A DNA stretch of 64,000 nucleotides from Novosphingobium resinovorum (lineage in GTDB: Bacteria > Pseudomonadota > Alphaproteobacteria > Sphingomonadales > Sphingomonadaceae): positions 1,984,001-2,048,000 of the forward strand of contig NZ_CP017075.1 in NCBI RefSeq assembly GCF_001742225.1. Reading direction: 5' to 3'. Position 1 is the first letter of the stretch; each line of letters begins with the position of its first letter. Below the pieces are notes generated by a model, which saw only the letters and a program-made list of their open reading frames with translations, did no database searches and had not been told where the DNA came from. The position numbers and the translations under genes were made by a program. Below, one piece after another: positions 44,870 through 53,647 of the stretch.

Positions 44870-46069
44870 ATGCAGCAAAAATCGGCCGATCCGGCGTTCT
44901 GTGACCTCGCGATACTCGGCGGCGGCCTTGCCGGCGGGCTGATCGCGCTTGCCTTCGCGGCGCGGCGACCGGACCTTCGTGTGGCGATATTCGAGCGTGA
45001 TCAACGACTTGGCGGGGAACACGTCTGGTCCTTCTTCGCCAGCGACCTGCCCGAAGGCGGCGAGGCGCTGCTGGACCCCATCGTCGTTGCCCGTTGGGAC
45101 GATTACGAGGTGCGTTTTCCCGGCACCAGGCGGCACCTAACGACACCCTACCGGAGCGCAACGGGCACAAAGCTCGACGCGGCGGTGCGCGCAGCGCTGC
45201 CCGCCGACGCCATCGTCACCGGCTTCGAAGTCGGGCACGCCGACGCCACCAGCGTCACCCTGTCCGATGGTCGCCGCTTCGCCACCGGGGCGGTGATCGA
45301 CGCGCGGGGGAGCCGGGGCCTGCCGCACATGGCAGGCGGCTGGCAGAAGTTCGTCGGGCTGTCGCTGCGCCTCGCTTCGCCGCATGGGCTGGCGCGGCCG
45401 GTGGTGATGGATGCCACCGTCGCGCAGATCGACGGCTACCGCTTCGTCTACTGCCTGCCCTTCTCCGATACCGAGGTCTTCGTCGAGGATACGTACTATT
45501 CCGATACCTCCGACCTCGACCTCCCGGCCCTGCGCACCCGCATCGCCGACTATGCCCGCGCGCAAGGCTGGCAGGTCGAGAGTGTTGCCTACGAGGAAAC
45601 CGGCGTCCTTCCCGTCATCGCCGAGGGGGATTTCGAGGCGTTCTGGCGCGCCGGAAGCCCCCTGCCGCGTGCCGGAACCCGCGCCGCCTTGTGCCATCCG
45701 CTGACATCCTACTCGATTCCCGATGCGACAAGATTCGCGCTTTACCTGACCAGCCTCGACAATCTCTCCGGGTCCGCCCTATTGAGGACCAGTCATGACA
45801 GGGCCGCACAGCACTGGCGCCAAGGGCGCTTCTATCGAATGTTGAGCAGGATGCTCTTCGGCGCCGCACACGGCCCGGATCGCTGGCGCATGCTGGCGCG
45901 CTTCTACACGCTGCCCGAAGGGCTGATCGAACGGTTCTACGCAGGCCGCTCGACCCCGCTCGACATGGCGCGGGTGCTGGCCGGAAAGCCGCCGGTGCCG
46001 GTGGGCGCGGCGCTCGCCAGCCTGACCGGACGCGGGCGTCCGCTGGCTGATCTGGGAGCCGTATCGTGA
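44870..46069 (+). CDS. crtY: Lycopene beta-cyclase CrtY
   Basis: A 399-aa flavoprotein that cyclises both ends of lycopene to beta-carotene. The FAD motif is LAILGGGLAGGLIAL; VIDARGSRGLPHMAGGWQKF and VEDTYYSDTSDLDL fit CrtY, as do LPVIAEGDF and PDATRFALYL. The ATG at 44870 places the FAD loop about 15 residues in. The stop overlaps the crtI start by 4 nt (GTGA). Confidence 0.95.
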   Translation: MQQKSADPAFCDLAILGGGLAGGLIALAFAARRPDLRVAIFERDQRLGGEHVWSFFASDLPEGGEALLDPIVVARWDDYEVRFPGTRRHLTTPYRSATGTKLDAAVRAALPADAIVTGFEVGHADATSVTLSDGRRFATGAVIDARGSRGLPHMAGGWQKFVGLSLRLASPHGLARPVVMDATVAQIDGYRFVYCLPFSDTEVFVEDTYYSDTSDLDLPALRTRIADYARAQGWQVESVAYEETGVLPVIAEGDFEAFWRAGSPLPRAGTRAALCHPLTSYSIPDATRFALYLTSLDNLSGSALLRTSHDRAAQHWRQGRFYRMLSRMLFGAAHGPDRWRMLARFYTLPEGLIERFYAGRSTPLDMARVLAGKPPVPVGAALASLTGRGRPLADLGAVS

Positions 46070-47544
46070 AGAAGGCCTGCGTCATCGGCGCCGGTTTCGG
46101 CGGCCTTGCCCTCGCGATCCGGCTCCAGAGCAGCGGCATCGCCACCACCCTGATCGAAGCGCGCGACAAGGTGGGCGGCCGCGCCTACTCCTGGCAGCGC
46201 GAGGGCTTCACTTTCGATGCCGGCCCCACCGTCGTCACCGACCCCGAATGCCTGCGCGAGTTGTGGAAGCTCTCCGGCCACGACATCGCCGACGACGTGA
46301 CGCTGATGCCGGTCATGCCGTTCTATCGCCTCAACTGGACCGATGGCGTCACTTTCGACTACTCGAACGACGAAGGTTCCCTGCGCCGCGAGATCGCCCG
46401 CGTCGCCCCCGGCGACCTTGCCGGGTACGAGGAGTTCGAACGCTACGCCGCCGGGGTCTGGCAGGAAGGCTACGTCAAGCTGGGGCACGAGGCGTTCCTC
46501 GACTTCTCCAGCATGATCAAGGCCGCGCCCGCGATGATGCGCTATCAGGCGTGGCGCTCGGTCTACTCGATGGTCTCGCACTACGTGAAGGACGAGCATC
46601 TGCGGCAGGCGCTGTCCTTCCACACCCTGCTGGTCGGCGGCAACCCGATGAGCACCAGCGCGATCTACGCCCTGATCCACAAGCTGGAAAAGGACGGCGG
46701 CGTGTGGTGGACCAAGGGCGGCACCAACAAGCTGGCGCAGGGCATGGCGAACCTGTTCGAGCGGCTCGGCGGCACGCTGCGCATCGGCGACAAGGTCCGG
46801 CAGGTCCACACCATCGGCGACCAGGTCACCGAAGTGGAATGCGAGAGCGGCTGGCGCGAACGCTTCGACGCGGTCGCTTCCAACGGCGACCTCATGCATA
46901 CGTACGCCAGCCTCCTCGGCGACACGGTGCGCGGCAAGGAGATGGCCAGGAGCCTGACCAAGAAGAGCTTCTCGCCCAGCCTTTTCGTCGTGCACTTCGG
47001 GCTGGAGGGCACCTGGCCCGGCATCCCGCACCATACGATCCTGTTCGGCCCCCGCTACAAGGGCCTGCTCGACGACATCTTCGAGCATGGCGTGCTGCCG
47101 CGCGATTTCTCGATCTATCTCCATCACCCGACCGTCACCGATCCCTCGATGGCGCCGCCGGGCAAGAGCACTTTCTACGCGCTCGTCCCCGTCGCCCACA
47201 TGGGCAAGCTGCCGATCGACTGGGCGGAAGTCGGCCCGGTGCTGGAACAGCGCGTGATCCGCGAAGTCGGCCGCCGCCTGATCCCCGACATCGAGGACCG
47301 CATCGTCACCCGCTTCCACTACGCCCCGCCCGATTTCGAGGCGGACCTCGGCGCGTGGAAGGGCAATGCCTTCAGCCTCTCGCCGATCCTGACGCAGAGC
47401 GCCTTCTTCCGCGGCCACAACCGCGACGACAAGCTGAAGAACCTCTACCTCGTCGGCGCGGGCACGCATCCGGGCGCGGGGATTCCCGGCGTCGTCGGCA
47501 GCGCCAAGGCCACCGCCAAGCTTATGCTGGAAGACCTCAGGTGA
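46066..47544 (+). CDS. crtI: Phytoene desaturase CrtI
   Basis: A 492-aa CrtI-type desaturase that converts phytoene to lycopene with FAD. VIGAGFGGLALAIRLQSSGI starts the dinucleotide fold; FTFDAGPTVVTDPECL and GAGTHPGAGIPGVVGSAKAT are signature segments. It starts with GTG inside the crtY stop and ends inside the GTG of the next gene, so three genes are tightly coupled. Confidence 0.97.
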   Translation: MKKACVIGAGFGGLALAIRLQSSGIATTLIEARDKVGGRAYSWQREGFTFDAGPTVVTDPECLRELWKLSGHDIADDVTLMPVMPFYRLNWTDGVTFDYSNDEGSLRREIARVAPGDLAGYEEFERYAAGVWQEGYVKLGHEAFLDFSSMIKAAPAMMRYQAWRSVYSMVSHYVKDEHLRQALSFHTLLVGGNPMSTSAIYALIHKLEKDGGVWWTKGGTNKLAQGMANLFERLGGTLRIGDKVRQVHTIGDQVTEVECESGWRERFDAVASNGDLMHTYASLLGDTVRGKEMARSLTKKSFSPSLFVVHFGLEGTWPGIPHHTILFGPRYKGLLDDIFEHGVLPRDFSIYLHHPTVTDPSMAPPGKSTFYALVPVAHMGKLPIDWAEVGPVLEQRVIREVGRRLIPDIEDRIVTRFHYAPPDFEADLGAWKGNAFSLSPILTQSAFFRGHNRDDKLKNLYLVGAGTHPGAGIPGVVGSAKATAKLMLEDLR

Positions 47545-47978
47545 GCCGGGAAGTCCACGCCCTCAATGCCGCATGGGGCTGGACCGGCGTGCACTTCGCC
47601 GAGGTCGTCGCGCACAGCCTGATGGGGCACATGCTCGTCACCGACGATGCGGGCGCGTTCCATTACGTCGATCCCGATCTCGGCGAAGTCACCCCGCTCG
47701 GCACCGAGGCGGAGGCCAAGGCGCACATGGCCCTGGACGAGACGAAGGCGATCTGGCGCGCGGACGCCCTTGTCGATGCGGCGGTAAAGCGGCTAGGGCC
47801 TCCCGCATCGGGCGAGGTCTACAGCCTCACCCCGCAGGCGCTCGTCGCCGGGGACTATGCCCACGAACATCTGGTGCGGATCGATTTCGTCCGCCTCATC
47901 CAAATCACGGGTGACCTCGCCCGGCAGACGCGCGATCTTCCGGAGGGCGCGCTGGTTAATATCAAGGTAGTTGACTGA
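47541..47978 (+). CDS. DUF1851-like small protein in the crt operon
   Basis: A 145-aa protein starting with GTG (VSREVHALNAAWGWTGVHFA). The segments GHMLVTDDAGAFHYVDPDLG and YSLTPQALVAGDYAHEHLVR resemble the DUF1851 / Tdi1-immunity C-terminal fold of SUKH-like proteins; this is a moderate resemblance from memory. It overlaps crtI by 4 nt and LOG follows after 1 nt, so it belongs to the pigment operon. No role in carotenoid synthesis is known; no type VI toxin is near. Confidence 0.7.
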   Translation: MSREVHALNAAWGWTGVHFAEVVAHSLMGHMLVTDDAGAFHYVDPDLGEVTPLGTEAEAKAHMALDETKAIWRADALVDAAVKRLGPPASGEVYSLTPQALVAGDYAHEHLVRIDFVRLIQITGDLARQTRDLPEGALVNIKVVD

Positions 47979-47979
47979 C

Positions 47980-48573
47980 ATGAAGCGTCTCGCCGTCTAC
48001 TGCGGCTCCGCCACTCCCGCCGATCCCCGCTACGTGCAGCTTGCCGCGGACGTCGGCACCGCGCTTGCCACGCAGGGCATCGGCGTCGTCTACGGCGGCG
48101 GTCGTCTGGGTCTCATGGGCGCCGTCGCGGGCGCCGCGCTGGCGGCGGGCGGCGAGTGCATCGGCGTCATCCCCGAAGCGCTCACCGGCAAGGACGGCAA
48201 GGGCGGCGAAGTCGCCAACTACGATTGCGAACTGACGATCGTGAAGACCATGCACGAGCGCAAGGCCAAGTTCACCGAGCTGTCCGACGGCTTCCTCGTC
48301 CTGCCCGGCGGCGTCGGCACCATGGACGAGCTGTGGGAGGCGGTCAGCTGGGCGCAGCTGGGCTATCACAACAAGCCGGTCGGCGTGCTCAATGCCTTCG
48401 GATTCTACGACGGACTGCTGGCGTTCAACCGCCACATGGCCGAAGTCGGCTTCGTGCGCCCGGCGCACCAGGGTATCCTGCTGGCCGATACCGAACTGGC
48501 CCCACTGCTCGACCGGATGCATGCGCACCAGCCGATCGTGCCGATCGTGAACATGGACCCGAACACGCTGTGA
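47980..48573 (+). CDS. LOG family protein (cytokinin riboside monophosphate phosphoribohydrolase-like)
   Basis: A 197-aa Rossmann protein with VVYGGGRLGLMGAVAGAAL and the LOG signature PGGVGTMDELWE, preceded by MHERKAKFTELSDGF. Family members hydrolyse nucleoside 5'-monophosphates to base and ribose phosphate. ATG at 47980 was chosen; an upstream TTG at 47971 would overlap the previous stop. It sits inside the crt cluster, as often seen in sphingomonads. Confidence 0.93.
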   Translation: MKRLAVYCGSATPADPRYVQLAADVGTALATQGIGVVYGGGRLGLMGAVAGAALAAGGECIGVIPEALTGKDGKGGEVANYDCELTIVKTMHERKAKFTELSDGFLVLPGGVGTMDELWEAVSWAQLGYHNKPVGVLNAFGFYDGLLAFNRHMAEVGFVRPAHQGILLADTELAPLLDRMHAHQPIVPIVNMDPNTL

Positions 48574-48591
48574 AAAGCGTGGCCTGCCTGT

Positions 48592-48690
48592 CTCCCCTCC
48601 CGCTTGCGGGAGGGGCCGGGGGTGGGCCTGTTTCCCGCAAGTCAGTGGCACCCAAGCCCACCCCCAGCCCCTCCCGCAAGCGGGAGGGGA
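48592..48690. repeat. Inverted repeat of the CCCCTCCCGCTTGCGGGAGGGG family
   Basis: Each arm (48594-48616 and 48666-48690) is itself a hairpin CTCCCGC-TTGC-GGGAG, and the two arms with GGGGGTGGGC boxes are mutual reverse complements. It lies directly before crtB and ends just at its ribosome site. A related copy lies at 60729-60805. Confidence 0.85.
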
Positions 48691-48696
48691 GCAGGA

Positions 48697-49650
48697 ATGC
48701 CGTTTAACCGTGCCGCCCTCGTGGCCGAAGCCCACGAGTCCATCCGGCGCGGCTCGAAGAGTTTCGCCGCCGCCAGCCGCCTGTTCGACCGCGAAACGCG
48801 CGAGCGGGTCTGGCTGCTCTACGCCTGGTGCCGCGCCTGCGACGACATCGCCGACGAGCAGGATCACGGCGGTATGTCCACCCCCGGCAAGCTCGACCCC
48901 GAATCGCGCCTCGCCACGATCCGCACCCTCACCGAACTGGCGATGGCCGGGGAGGCGACCGGCTCGCCCGCCTTCGACGCACTCGGCCAGCTCATGCGCG
49001 AGACGCCGATCACCCCCGCCATGGTCGAGGACGTGCTCGCCGGCTTCGCGCTCGACGCCGCCGAATGGCGCCCGCGCTCCGAAACCGACATGCTGCGCTA
49101 CTGCTACCACGTAGCGGGCGCGGTGGGGGTGATGATGGCCGCCGTCATGGGCGTGCCCGCCGACGACGAGGACACGCTCGACCGCGCCTGCGACCTCGGC
49201 ATCGCCTTCCAGCTCGCCAACATCGTGCGCGACGTGTGGGAGGACGACGCCAACGGCCGCTGCTACCTGCCGGTCGAATGGCTGGTGGAGGCCGACATCC
49301 CCCCCGGCGAGATCACCAAGCCGCACTATCGCCACGCCCTCGTCCCGCAAGTCGCGCGGGCCTGCGCGATGGCGCGCGAATACGAGGCCTCCGCCCGCGT
49401 CGGCGCGGCGAAGCTGGCGTTCCGGCAGCGCTGGGCCGTGCTCTCGGCGGCAGGCATCTACGGCGGCATCGCGCGGGAGGTGGAGCGGCTCGGCGCCCAT
49501 GCATGGGATCACCGCGCTAGGGTGAGCATGCCGCAAAAGCTCCGCCTGATTGCCGGCGCTTTCTTCGAAGCGAAGCGTGAGCCCGTACCCGCGCCGATAC
49601 CCCGGCCATCGCGCCGCGAACTGGCAGGCCTTTCGTCGTCCCGGACTTGA
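48697..49650 (+). CDS. crtB: Phytoene synthase CrtB
   Basis: A 317-aa squalene/phytoene synthase that condenses two GGPP. The two Asp motifs are CDDIADEQD and NIVRDVWEDDANGRCYLP; SFAAASRLFD and LGIAFQLANI are typical. The ATG at 48697 follows GCAGG in the repeat. The GGPP synthase gene crtE is not in the window. Confidence 0.96.
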   Translation: MPFNRAALVAEAHESIRRGSKSFAAASRLFDRETRERVWLLYAWCRACDDIADEQDHGGMSTPGKLDPESRLATIRTLTELAMAGEATGSPAFDALGQLMRETPITPAMVEDVLAGFALDAAEWRPRSETDMLRYCYHVAGAVGVMMAAVMGVPADDEDTLDRACDLGIAFQLANIVRDVWEDDANGRCYLPVEWLVEADIPPGEITKPHYRHALVPQVARACAMAREYEASARVGAAKLAFRQRWAVLSAAGIYGGIAREVERLGAHAWDHRARVSMPQKLRLIAGAFFEAKREPVPAPIPRPSRRELAGLSSSRT

Positions 49651-49747
49651 TCCGGGACCGCTGGCGACCTTTAGGCCGGAACAGTGCTGCGCGCGCCGCG
49701 AGGTGGACCGTTCATGGCCAGCGGTCCCGGATCAAGTCCGGGACGAC
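49636..49747. repeat. REP-like inverted repeat, GTCCCGGACTTGATCCGGGACC family
   Basis: Arms 49636-49664 and 49719-49747 are near-perfect reverse complements (CGTCCCGGACTTGATCCGG, ACCGCTGGC). The first arm overlaps the last codons of crtB. The same family lies between rpsL and rpsG. Confidence 0.85.
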
Positions 49748-49771
49748 GTGAAACCCTCTAAGCAATAGACC

Positions 49772-49798
49772 GGAAACAAATCCGTAGGACCCGGCGTT
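49772..49798 (+). promoter_or_regulatory. Near-consensus EcfG promoter before a small membrane protein
   Basis: GGAAAC (49772-49777), 17 nt, CGTT (49795-49798) resembles the stress sigma consensus with an extra A in the -35 box. It lies 32 nt before the ATG at 49831. Confidence 0.4.
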
Positions 49799-49830
49799 AC
49801 CCACGCACACAACTGTTGGGAGCTACGTCC

Positions 49831-49977
49831 ATGCTATTCACCATCGCCGCCATCCTCATCGTGCTCTGGCTGCTCGGCTTCGTCGTGTTCCATGTTTCCA
49901 GCGCGCTGATCCACGTGCTGCTGGTGATCGCCATCGTCGTGGGTCTCGTGCAGCTGTTCCGCGGCCGCAGGGTATAA
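49831..49977 (+). CDS. Lmo0937-family small membrane protein
   Basis: A 48-aa protein, MLFTIAAILIVLWLLGFVVF then a short polar turn and a second hydrophobic helix ending in FRGRRV. Two membrane helices with this pattern define the DUF5670/lmo0937 family, commonly stress-induced. It is too short for usual gene calling. A near-consensus EcfG promoter precedes it. Confidence 0.8.
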   Translation: MLFTIAAILIVLWLLGFVVFHVSSALIHVLLVIAIVVGLVQLFRGRRV

Positions 49978-49995
49978 AAAAGCGCGTGCGCCCCG

Positions 49996-51273
49996 TCAGT
50001 GACCGACTGGCGGAGGCGCATTGCGGTAATACTCCGGCGGGTTGAGCCGGCGGAACAGCCGTCCGCCCTCCGAATAGAGCACCAGTACCAGCGCGATGAG
50101 CCCGCAGATCACCATGGCCGCCATGATCGGCCGCGCGGTGCCGTCGTAAGCCTGTCCGATCAGCGACCCCAGCGTCGCCCCCAGCACCATTCGCACGAAC
50201 GCCATGACCGAGGCCGCCGCCCCCGCGATCCGCGCGAAAGGCTGCAGCGAGATCGCCTGGAAGTTCGAGCCGATGAAGCTGAGCATGCACATCGACAGCG
50301 TCATCAGCGGCAGGAAGGTCCACAGCCCTTCGCCCCGCATCGCCAGCGCGAGATGAAGCGCGCCCACCGCGATGTAGCACAGCAGGGCCGCGTGCGAGAC
50401 GCGCCGCGCACCGAACCGCTCGACGATGCGGGCGTTGGCGAAGTTGGTGCAGGCCATCACCAGCGCCATGCAGCCGAAGATCACCGGGAACATCGTGCCC
50501 GCGCCGAAGTGCTCGCCCACCAGCTGCTGCGCGCTGTTGATGTAGCCGAACAGCGCCGCCTGCACGAAGGCCGCGCCCAGGAAATAGCCGAGTGACGCGC
50601 GCTCCTTCAGCGCCAGCCCCATGTTCCCCGCGATCACGCCGAAGCGCACGGGCTGGCGGAAATCGGGGTGCAGCGTTTCCGGCAGGCGAGTCCACGCCCA
50701 GGCGAAGACGCAGGCGGCAAGGCCGCCCATGATCCCGAAGATCCAGCGCCATCCCGCGAACAGCAGCACCGTCTGCCCCAGCATCGGCGCGATCATCGGC
50801 ACCACCATGAAGGTCATCGCGATCAGCGACTGGCTGCGCGCCATGCGGTCGCCCTCGAACCGGTCGCGCAGGATGGTCATCGGCATGACGATCATCGCCG
50901 AGGTCACGAAGCCCATCATGCCGCGCGCGATCAGCAGCAACTCGAAGCTGGCCGAAACCGCGCAGACCATGGAGAGCAGCACGTAGGAAGTGATCGCCGT
51001 CAGCACCACCGGACGCCGCCCGAAACGGTCGGCCAGCGCCCCCGGAAACAGCGAACCGAGCCCCGAGCAGATCAGGAACACGCCGACGATCAGCTGGCGC
51101 CGGTTGGGGTCGGCCAGGTGCAGGTCGGTGCCAATCGCGCCGAGCGCCGGCAGCATGACGTCGATCGCCAGCGCCTGCAGGGCTTGGAAGGAGGCCATCA
51201 TGACGACGAATTCGAGCTCCCCCATCGGGAACTTGTCGGAGCGTGGTGCGGGGGAGGTCATGCGCTGGCGCAT
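49996..51273 (-). CDS. Bcr/CflA-family drug efflux MFS transporter
   Basis: A 425-aa, twelve-helix transporter with the Bcr/CflA start (LQALAIDVMLPALGAIGTDL), the loop motif PGALADRFGRRPVVL and a VVPMIAPMLGQTVL helix-5 segment. It exports drugs such as bicyclomycin in relatives. The C-terminal tail is polar (FRRLNPPEYYRN). It is divergent from dinB. Confidence 0.92.
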   Translation of the reverse strand: MRQRMTSPAPRSDKFPMGELEFVVMMASFQALQALAIDVMLPALGAIGTDLHLADPNRRQLIVGVFLICSGLGSLFPGALADRFGRRPVVLTAITSYVLLSMVCAVSASFELLLIARGMMGFVTSAMIVMPMTILRDRFEGDRMARSQSLIAMTFMVVPMIAPMLGQTVLLFAGWRWIFGIMGGLAACVFAWAWTRLPETLHPDFRQPVRFGVIAGNMGLALKERASLGYFLGAAFVQAALFGYINSAQQLVGEHFGAGTMFPVIFGCMALVMACTNFANARIVERFGARRVSHAALLCYIAVGALHLALAMRGEGLWTFLPLMTLSMCMLSFIGSNFQAISLQPFARIAGAAASVMAFVRMVLGATLGSLIGQAYDGTARPIMAAMVICGLIALVLVLYSEGGRLFRRLNPPEYYRNAPPPVGH

Positions 51274-51352
51274 GCCGCACTTGGCATTGGATGGCCAGTG
51301 AAATCCCGCTCCGGATGGCGCATTCGGCCCGAACAGCGCTATATGATATCAC

Positions 51353-52480
51353 ATGTTTTCGCAGGACGATCATCGCCCCGGATCGGGAGAGGACGAGGCC
51401 GACGGCCTGCGCAAGATCATTCACGTCGACATGGACGCCTTCTACGCCAGCGTCGAGCAGCGTGACGATCCCTCGATCCGGGGGCTTCCCGTAGCGGTCG
51501 GCGGCTCGTCCGGACGGGGCGTGGTGGCGGCGGCGAGCTACGAAGCGCGCAAGTTCGGCGTGCGTTCGGCAATGCCCTCCGCCCGCGCCGTTCGCCTTTG
51601 CCCGGACCTCGTGTTCCGCAAGCCGCGCTTCGAGGTCTACCGCGAGGTCAGCCAGCAGATCCGCGCGATCTTCCTCGACTATACCCCCCATGTCGAACCG
51701 CTCTCGCTCGACGAGGCCTATCTCGACGTCACCGCCGACCTCAAGGGCATCGGCTCGGCCACCCGCATCGCGCAGGAAATCCGCCGCCGGATCAAGGCCG
51801 ACACACAGCTGACCGCCAGTGCCGGGGTGTCCTACAACAAGTTCCTCGCCAAGCTCGCCAGCGACCAGAACAAGCCCGATGGCCTCTGCGTCATCCGCCC
51901 CGGCGAGGGCGCGCAGTTCGTCGCCGGGCTACCGGTGCGCCGCTTCCACGGCGTCGGCCCGCGCGGGGCGGAGAAGATGGCGCGCCTCGGCATCGAGACC
52001 GGCGCCGACCTTGCGGGCAAGGACCTCGCCTTCCTGCGCGCCAACTTCGGCAGCTTCGCCGAGTACCTGTTCCGCGCCGCACGGGGCGTCGACTTGCGCC
52101 AGGTACGTGCCGATCGCCCGCGCAAGTCGGTAGGCGGCGAGCGCACCTTCTTCGAGAACATCGAGGACCCGGTGGCCCTGCGCGAAACCATGGACCACAT
52201 CGTCGACGTGGTATGGGAGCGCATCGAACGTTCCGGCGCGCGCGGCCGGACGGTGACGATGAAGCTGCGCTACGCCGACTTCCAGACCCTCACCCGCGCC
52301 CGCTCTTTGCATCATTTCGTGGCGGACAAGGCGGAGTTCTCGGCGATCGGCCATGCCTTGCTGGAGGACCACTTGCCCCTGCCCCAGCCGATCCGCCTGA
52401 TGGGCCTGACGCTTTCGGCGCTGGAGCAGCGCGAGGAAGACGCGAGGCCCGCGAAGGACGGGCAGTTATCGCTGTTGTAG
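51353..52480 (+). CDS. dinB: DNA polymerase IV
   Basis: A 375-aa Y-family translesion polymerase. IIHVDMDAFYASVEQRDDPS and VEPLSLDEAYLDVT hold the catalytic acids; LTASAGVSYNKFLAKLASD is the palm motif. The C-terminus QLSLL is a sliding-clamp-binding peptide. The N-terminal 20 residues are an acidic extension. No clear alphaproteobacterial LexA box (GTTC-N7-GTTC) was seen upstream. Confidence 0.97.
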   Translation: MFSQDDHRPGSGEDEADGLRKIIHVDMDAFYASVEQRDDPSIRGLPVAVGGSSGRGVVAAASYEARKFGVRSAMPSARAVRLCPDLVFRKPRFEVYREVSQQIRAIFLDYTPHVEPLSLDEAYLDVTADLKGIGSATRIAQEIRRRIKADTQLTASAGVSYNKFLAKLASDQNKPDGLCVIRPGEGAQFVAGLPVRRFHGVGPRGAEKMARLGIETGADLAGKDLAFLRANFGSFAEYLFRAARGVDLRQVRADRPRKSVGGERTFFENIEDPVALRETMDHIVDVVWERIERSGARGRTVTMKLRYADFQTLTRARSLHHFVADKAEFSAIGHALLEDHLPLPQPIRLMGLTLSALEQREEDARPAKDGQLSLL

Positions 52481-52487
52481 GAATCCT

Positions 52488-52604
52488 CCCTGTTCCGAAG
52501 GAATGGGGAGGGGGACCGCTCGCGTAGCGAGGAGTGGAGGGGGAGAAACCCCTCCGTCAGCCCTGCGGGCTGCCACCTCCCCATCGCTGCGCGACAGGGA
52601 GGAT
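52488..52604. repeat. Inverted repeat of the CTGTCGCGCAGCGATGGGGAGG family
   Basis: The right arm (52578-52603) contains CCCCATCGCTGCGCGACAGG, identical to the repeat at 35457-35604; the left arm (52488-52515) is diverged. Internal boxes (AGCGAGGAGTGGAGGGGG) match too, so both are copies of one mobile or structural element. Confidence 0.7.
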
Positions 52605-52612
52605 AAGCGGCC

Positions 52613-52649
52613 CCAAAAAATGGAAGGGCGGCCCCTGAAGACCGCCCTT
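52613..52649 (-). terminator. Intrinsic terminator downstream of the TonB-like gene
   Basis: On the minus strand an 8-bp stem (52649-52642 with 52631-52624) is followed after two bases by ATTTTTTGG. It is 130 nt after the stop of the 52780 gene. Confidence 0.7.
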
Positions 52650-52779
52650 GACCGGGGACACAATCACTAAACCCGCGTCCGCCCCACAAGTTCCCGCCAT
52701 AATTGACGGCCGGAGCGGGCTCTGGTTGGCGGAACGAGCCACACCCCGGCCGGGCGACCCGAAGGCCGCCAAGGGCGCT

Positions 52780-53466
52780 TCAGTCGTTCGGGATCACCCG
52801 GCGGATGGTCCCGTCGTAAGTCCCTGCAGCCCTGCCGCCGGTGGCATCGCTCGCCGCATCGAAGCGGGCGCGCCGCGTGACGTTGCGGCAGGTCGCCGCA
52901 TCGAGGCCGGGAAAGCCGCTCGACTGCGTGACCGTGCAGGCCGACACGCGGCCATCGGCATCGATGGCGAGGCGGAAGCGCACCGTCCCGGTATTCCCTG
53001 CGCGAATGTCAGCGGTCGGGTAGTCGGCAGTGGTGACCCAGCCCGCGACATTTCCACGCGGCCGGGCGACCTTGGGCGTGAAACGGGCCGCCGGTTCGCT
53101 CGGCGCGGTGGAGGGCAGCACGAAGTCGCTGCTGAACTCGGTGGCGCCGCTTACCGGCATCGGATCGACGGTGACGCCGGTGATCGCGGCCTTGGGCGTG
53201 ATGTCCAAGCGCGGCAGCGGCGCGCTGATCGGCGTGTCTCGCACCAGCTTCTGGTCCGGCTCTGCGGTCGGAGGTGGCGGCAGGTCCGGGGTGACGGGCT
53301 TGGTGGGGAAGAACTCGCTGGCAAGGTGCGGCGGCTTCTCCTTCTCGAAGAAGGTCACCGCGAAACCGTTGATCAGCGCCAGTGCCAGACCGCCCTGGAT
53401 CAGGACGACGGCACCACCAGTCAGAGCCTTGCGTGTACTTCCGGAATTCCCGTCGACATAAGACAT
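52780..53466 (-). CDS. TonB-family energy transducer
   Basis: A 228-aa protein from MSYVDGNSGSTRKALTGG: one membrane helix (VVLIQGGLALALINGFAVTF), a Pro-rich linker (VTPDLPPPPTAEPD) and a TonB C-terminal domain (ADIRAGNTGTVRFRLAIDAD, VSACTVTQSSGFPGLDAATC). It would couple the proton gradient to an outer membrane receptor. No exbBD genes are nearby. Cysteines in the C-terminal domain are typical of the sphingomonad versions. Confidence 0.87.
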   Translation of the reverse strand: MSYVDGNSGSTRKALTGGAVVLIQGGLALALINGFAVTFFEKEKPPHLASEFFPTKPVTPDLPPPPTAEPDQKLVRDTPISAPLPRLDITPKAAITGVTVDPMPVSGATEFSSDFVLPSTAPSEPAARFTPKVARPRGNVAGWVTTADYPTADIRAGNTGTVRFRLAIDADGRVSACTVTQSSGFPGLDAATCRNVTRRARFDAASDATGGRAAGTYDGTIRRVIPND

Positions 53467-53647
53467 GGGCTTCTCCTCAACAGCGGCCCGTATCCTGCCG
53501 TTCACCGCAGGTACGGCACCGGTCAGCGAGAAGATAACACAGTCATAATTCTTGCAAATTACTTTTTACTAAACATGCCAAGTATTTAACAGGGCGCCCA
53601 CATGATCAGCGTGGTTAGCATGCGCTGCATTGCAATAGCGCGCGAAA

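Noticed and set aside
51290..51352. LexA operator before dinB
   Set aside because: No GTTC-N7-GTTC or clear variant was found in the gap.
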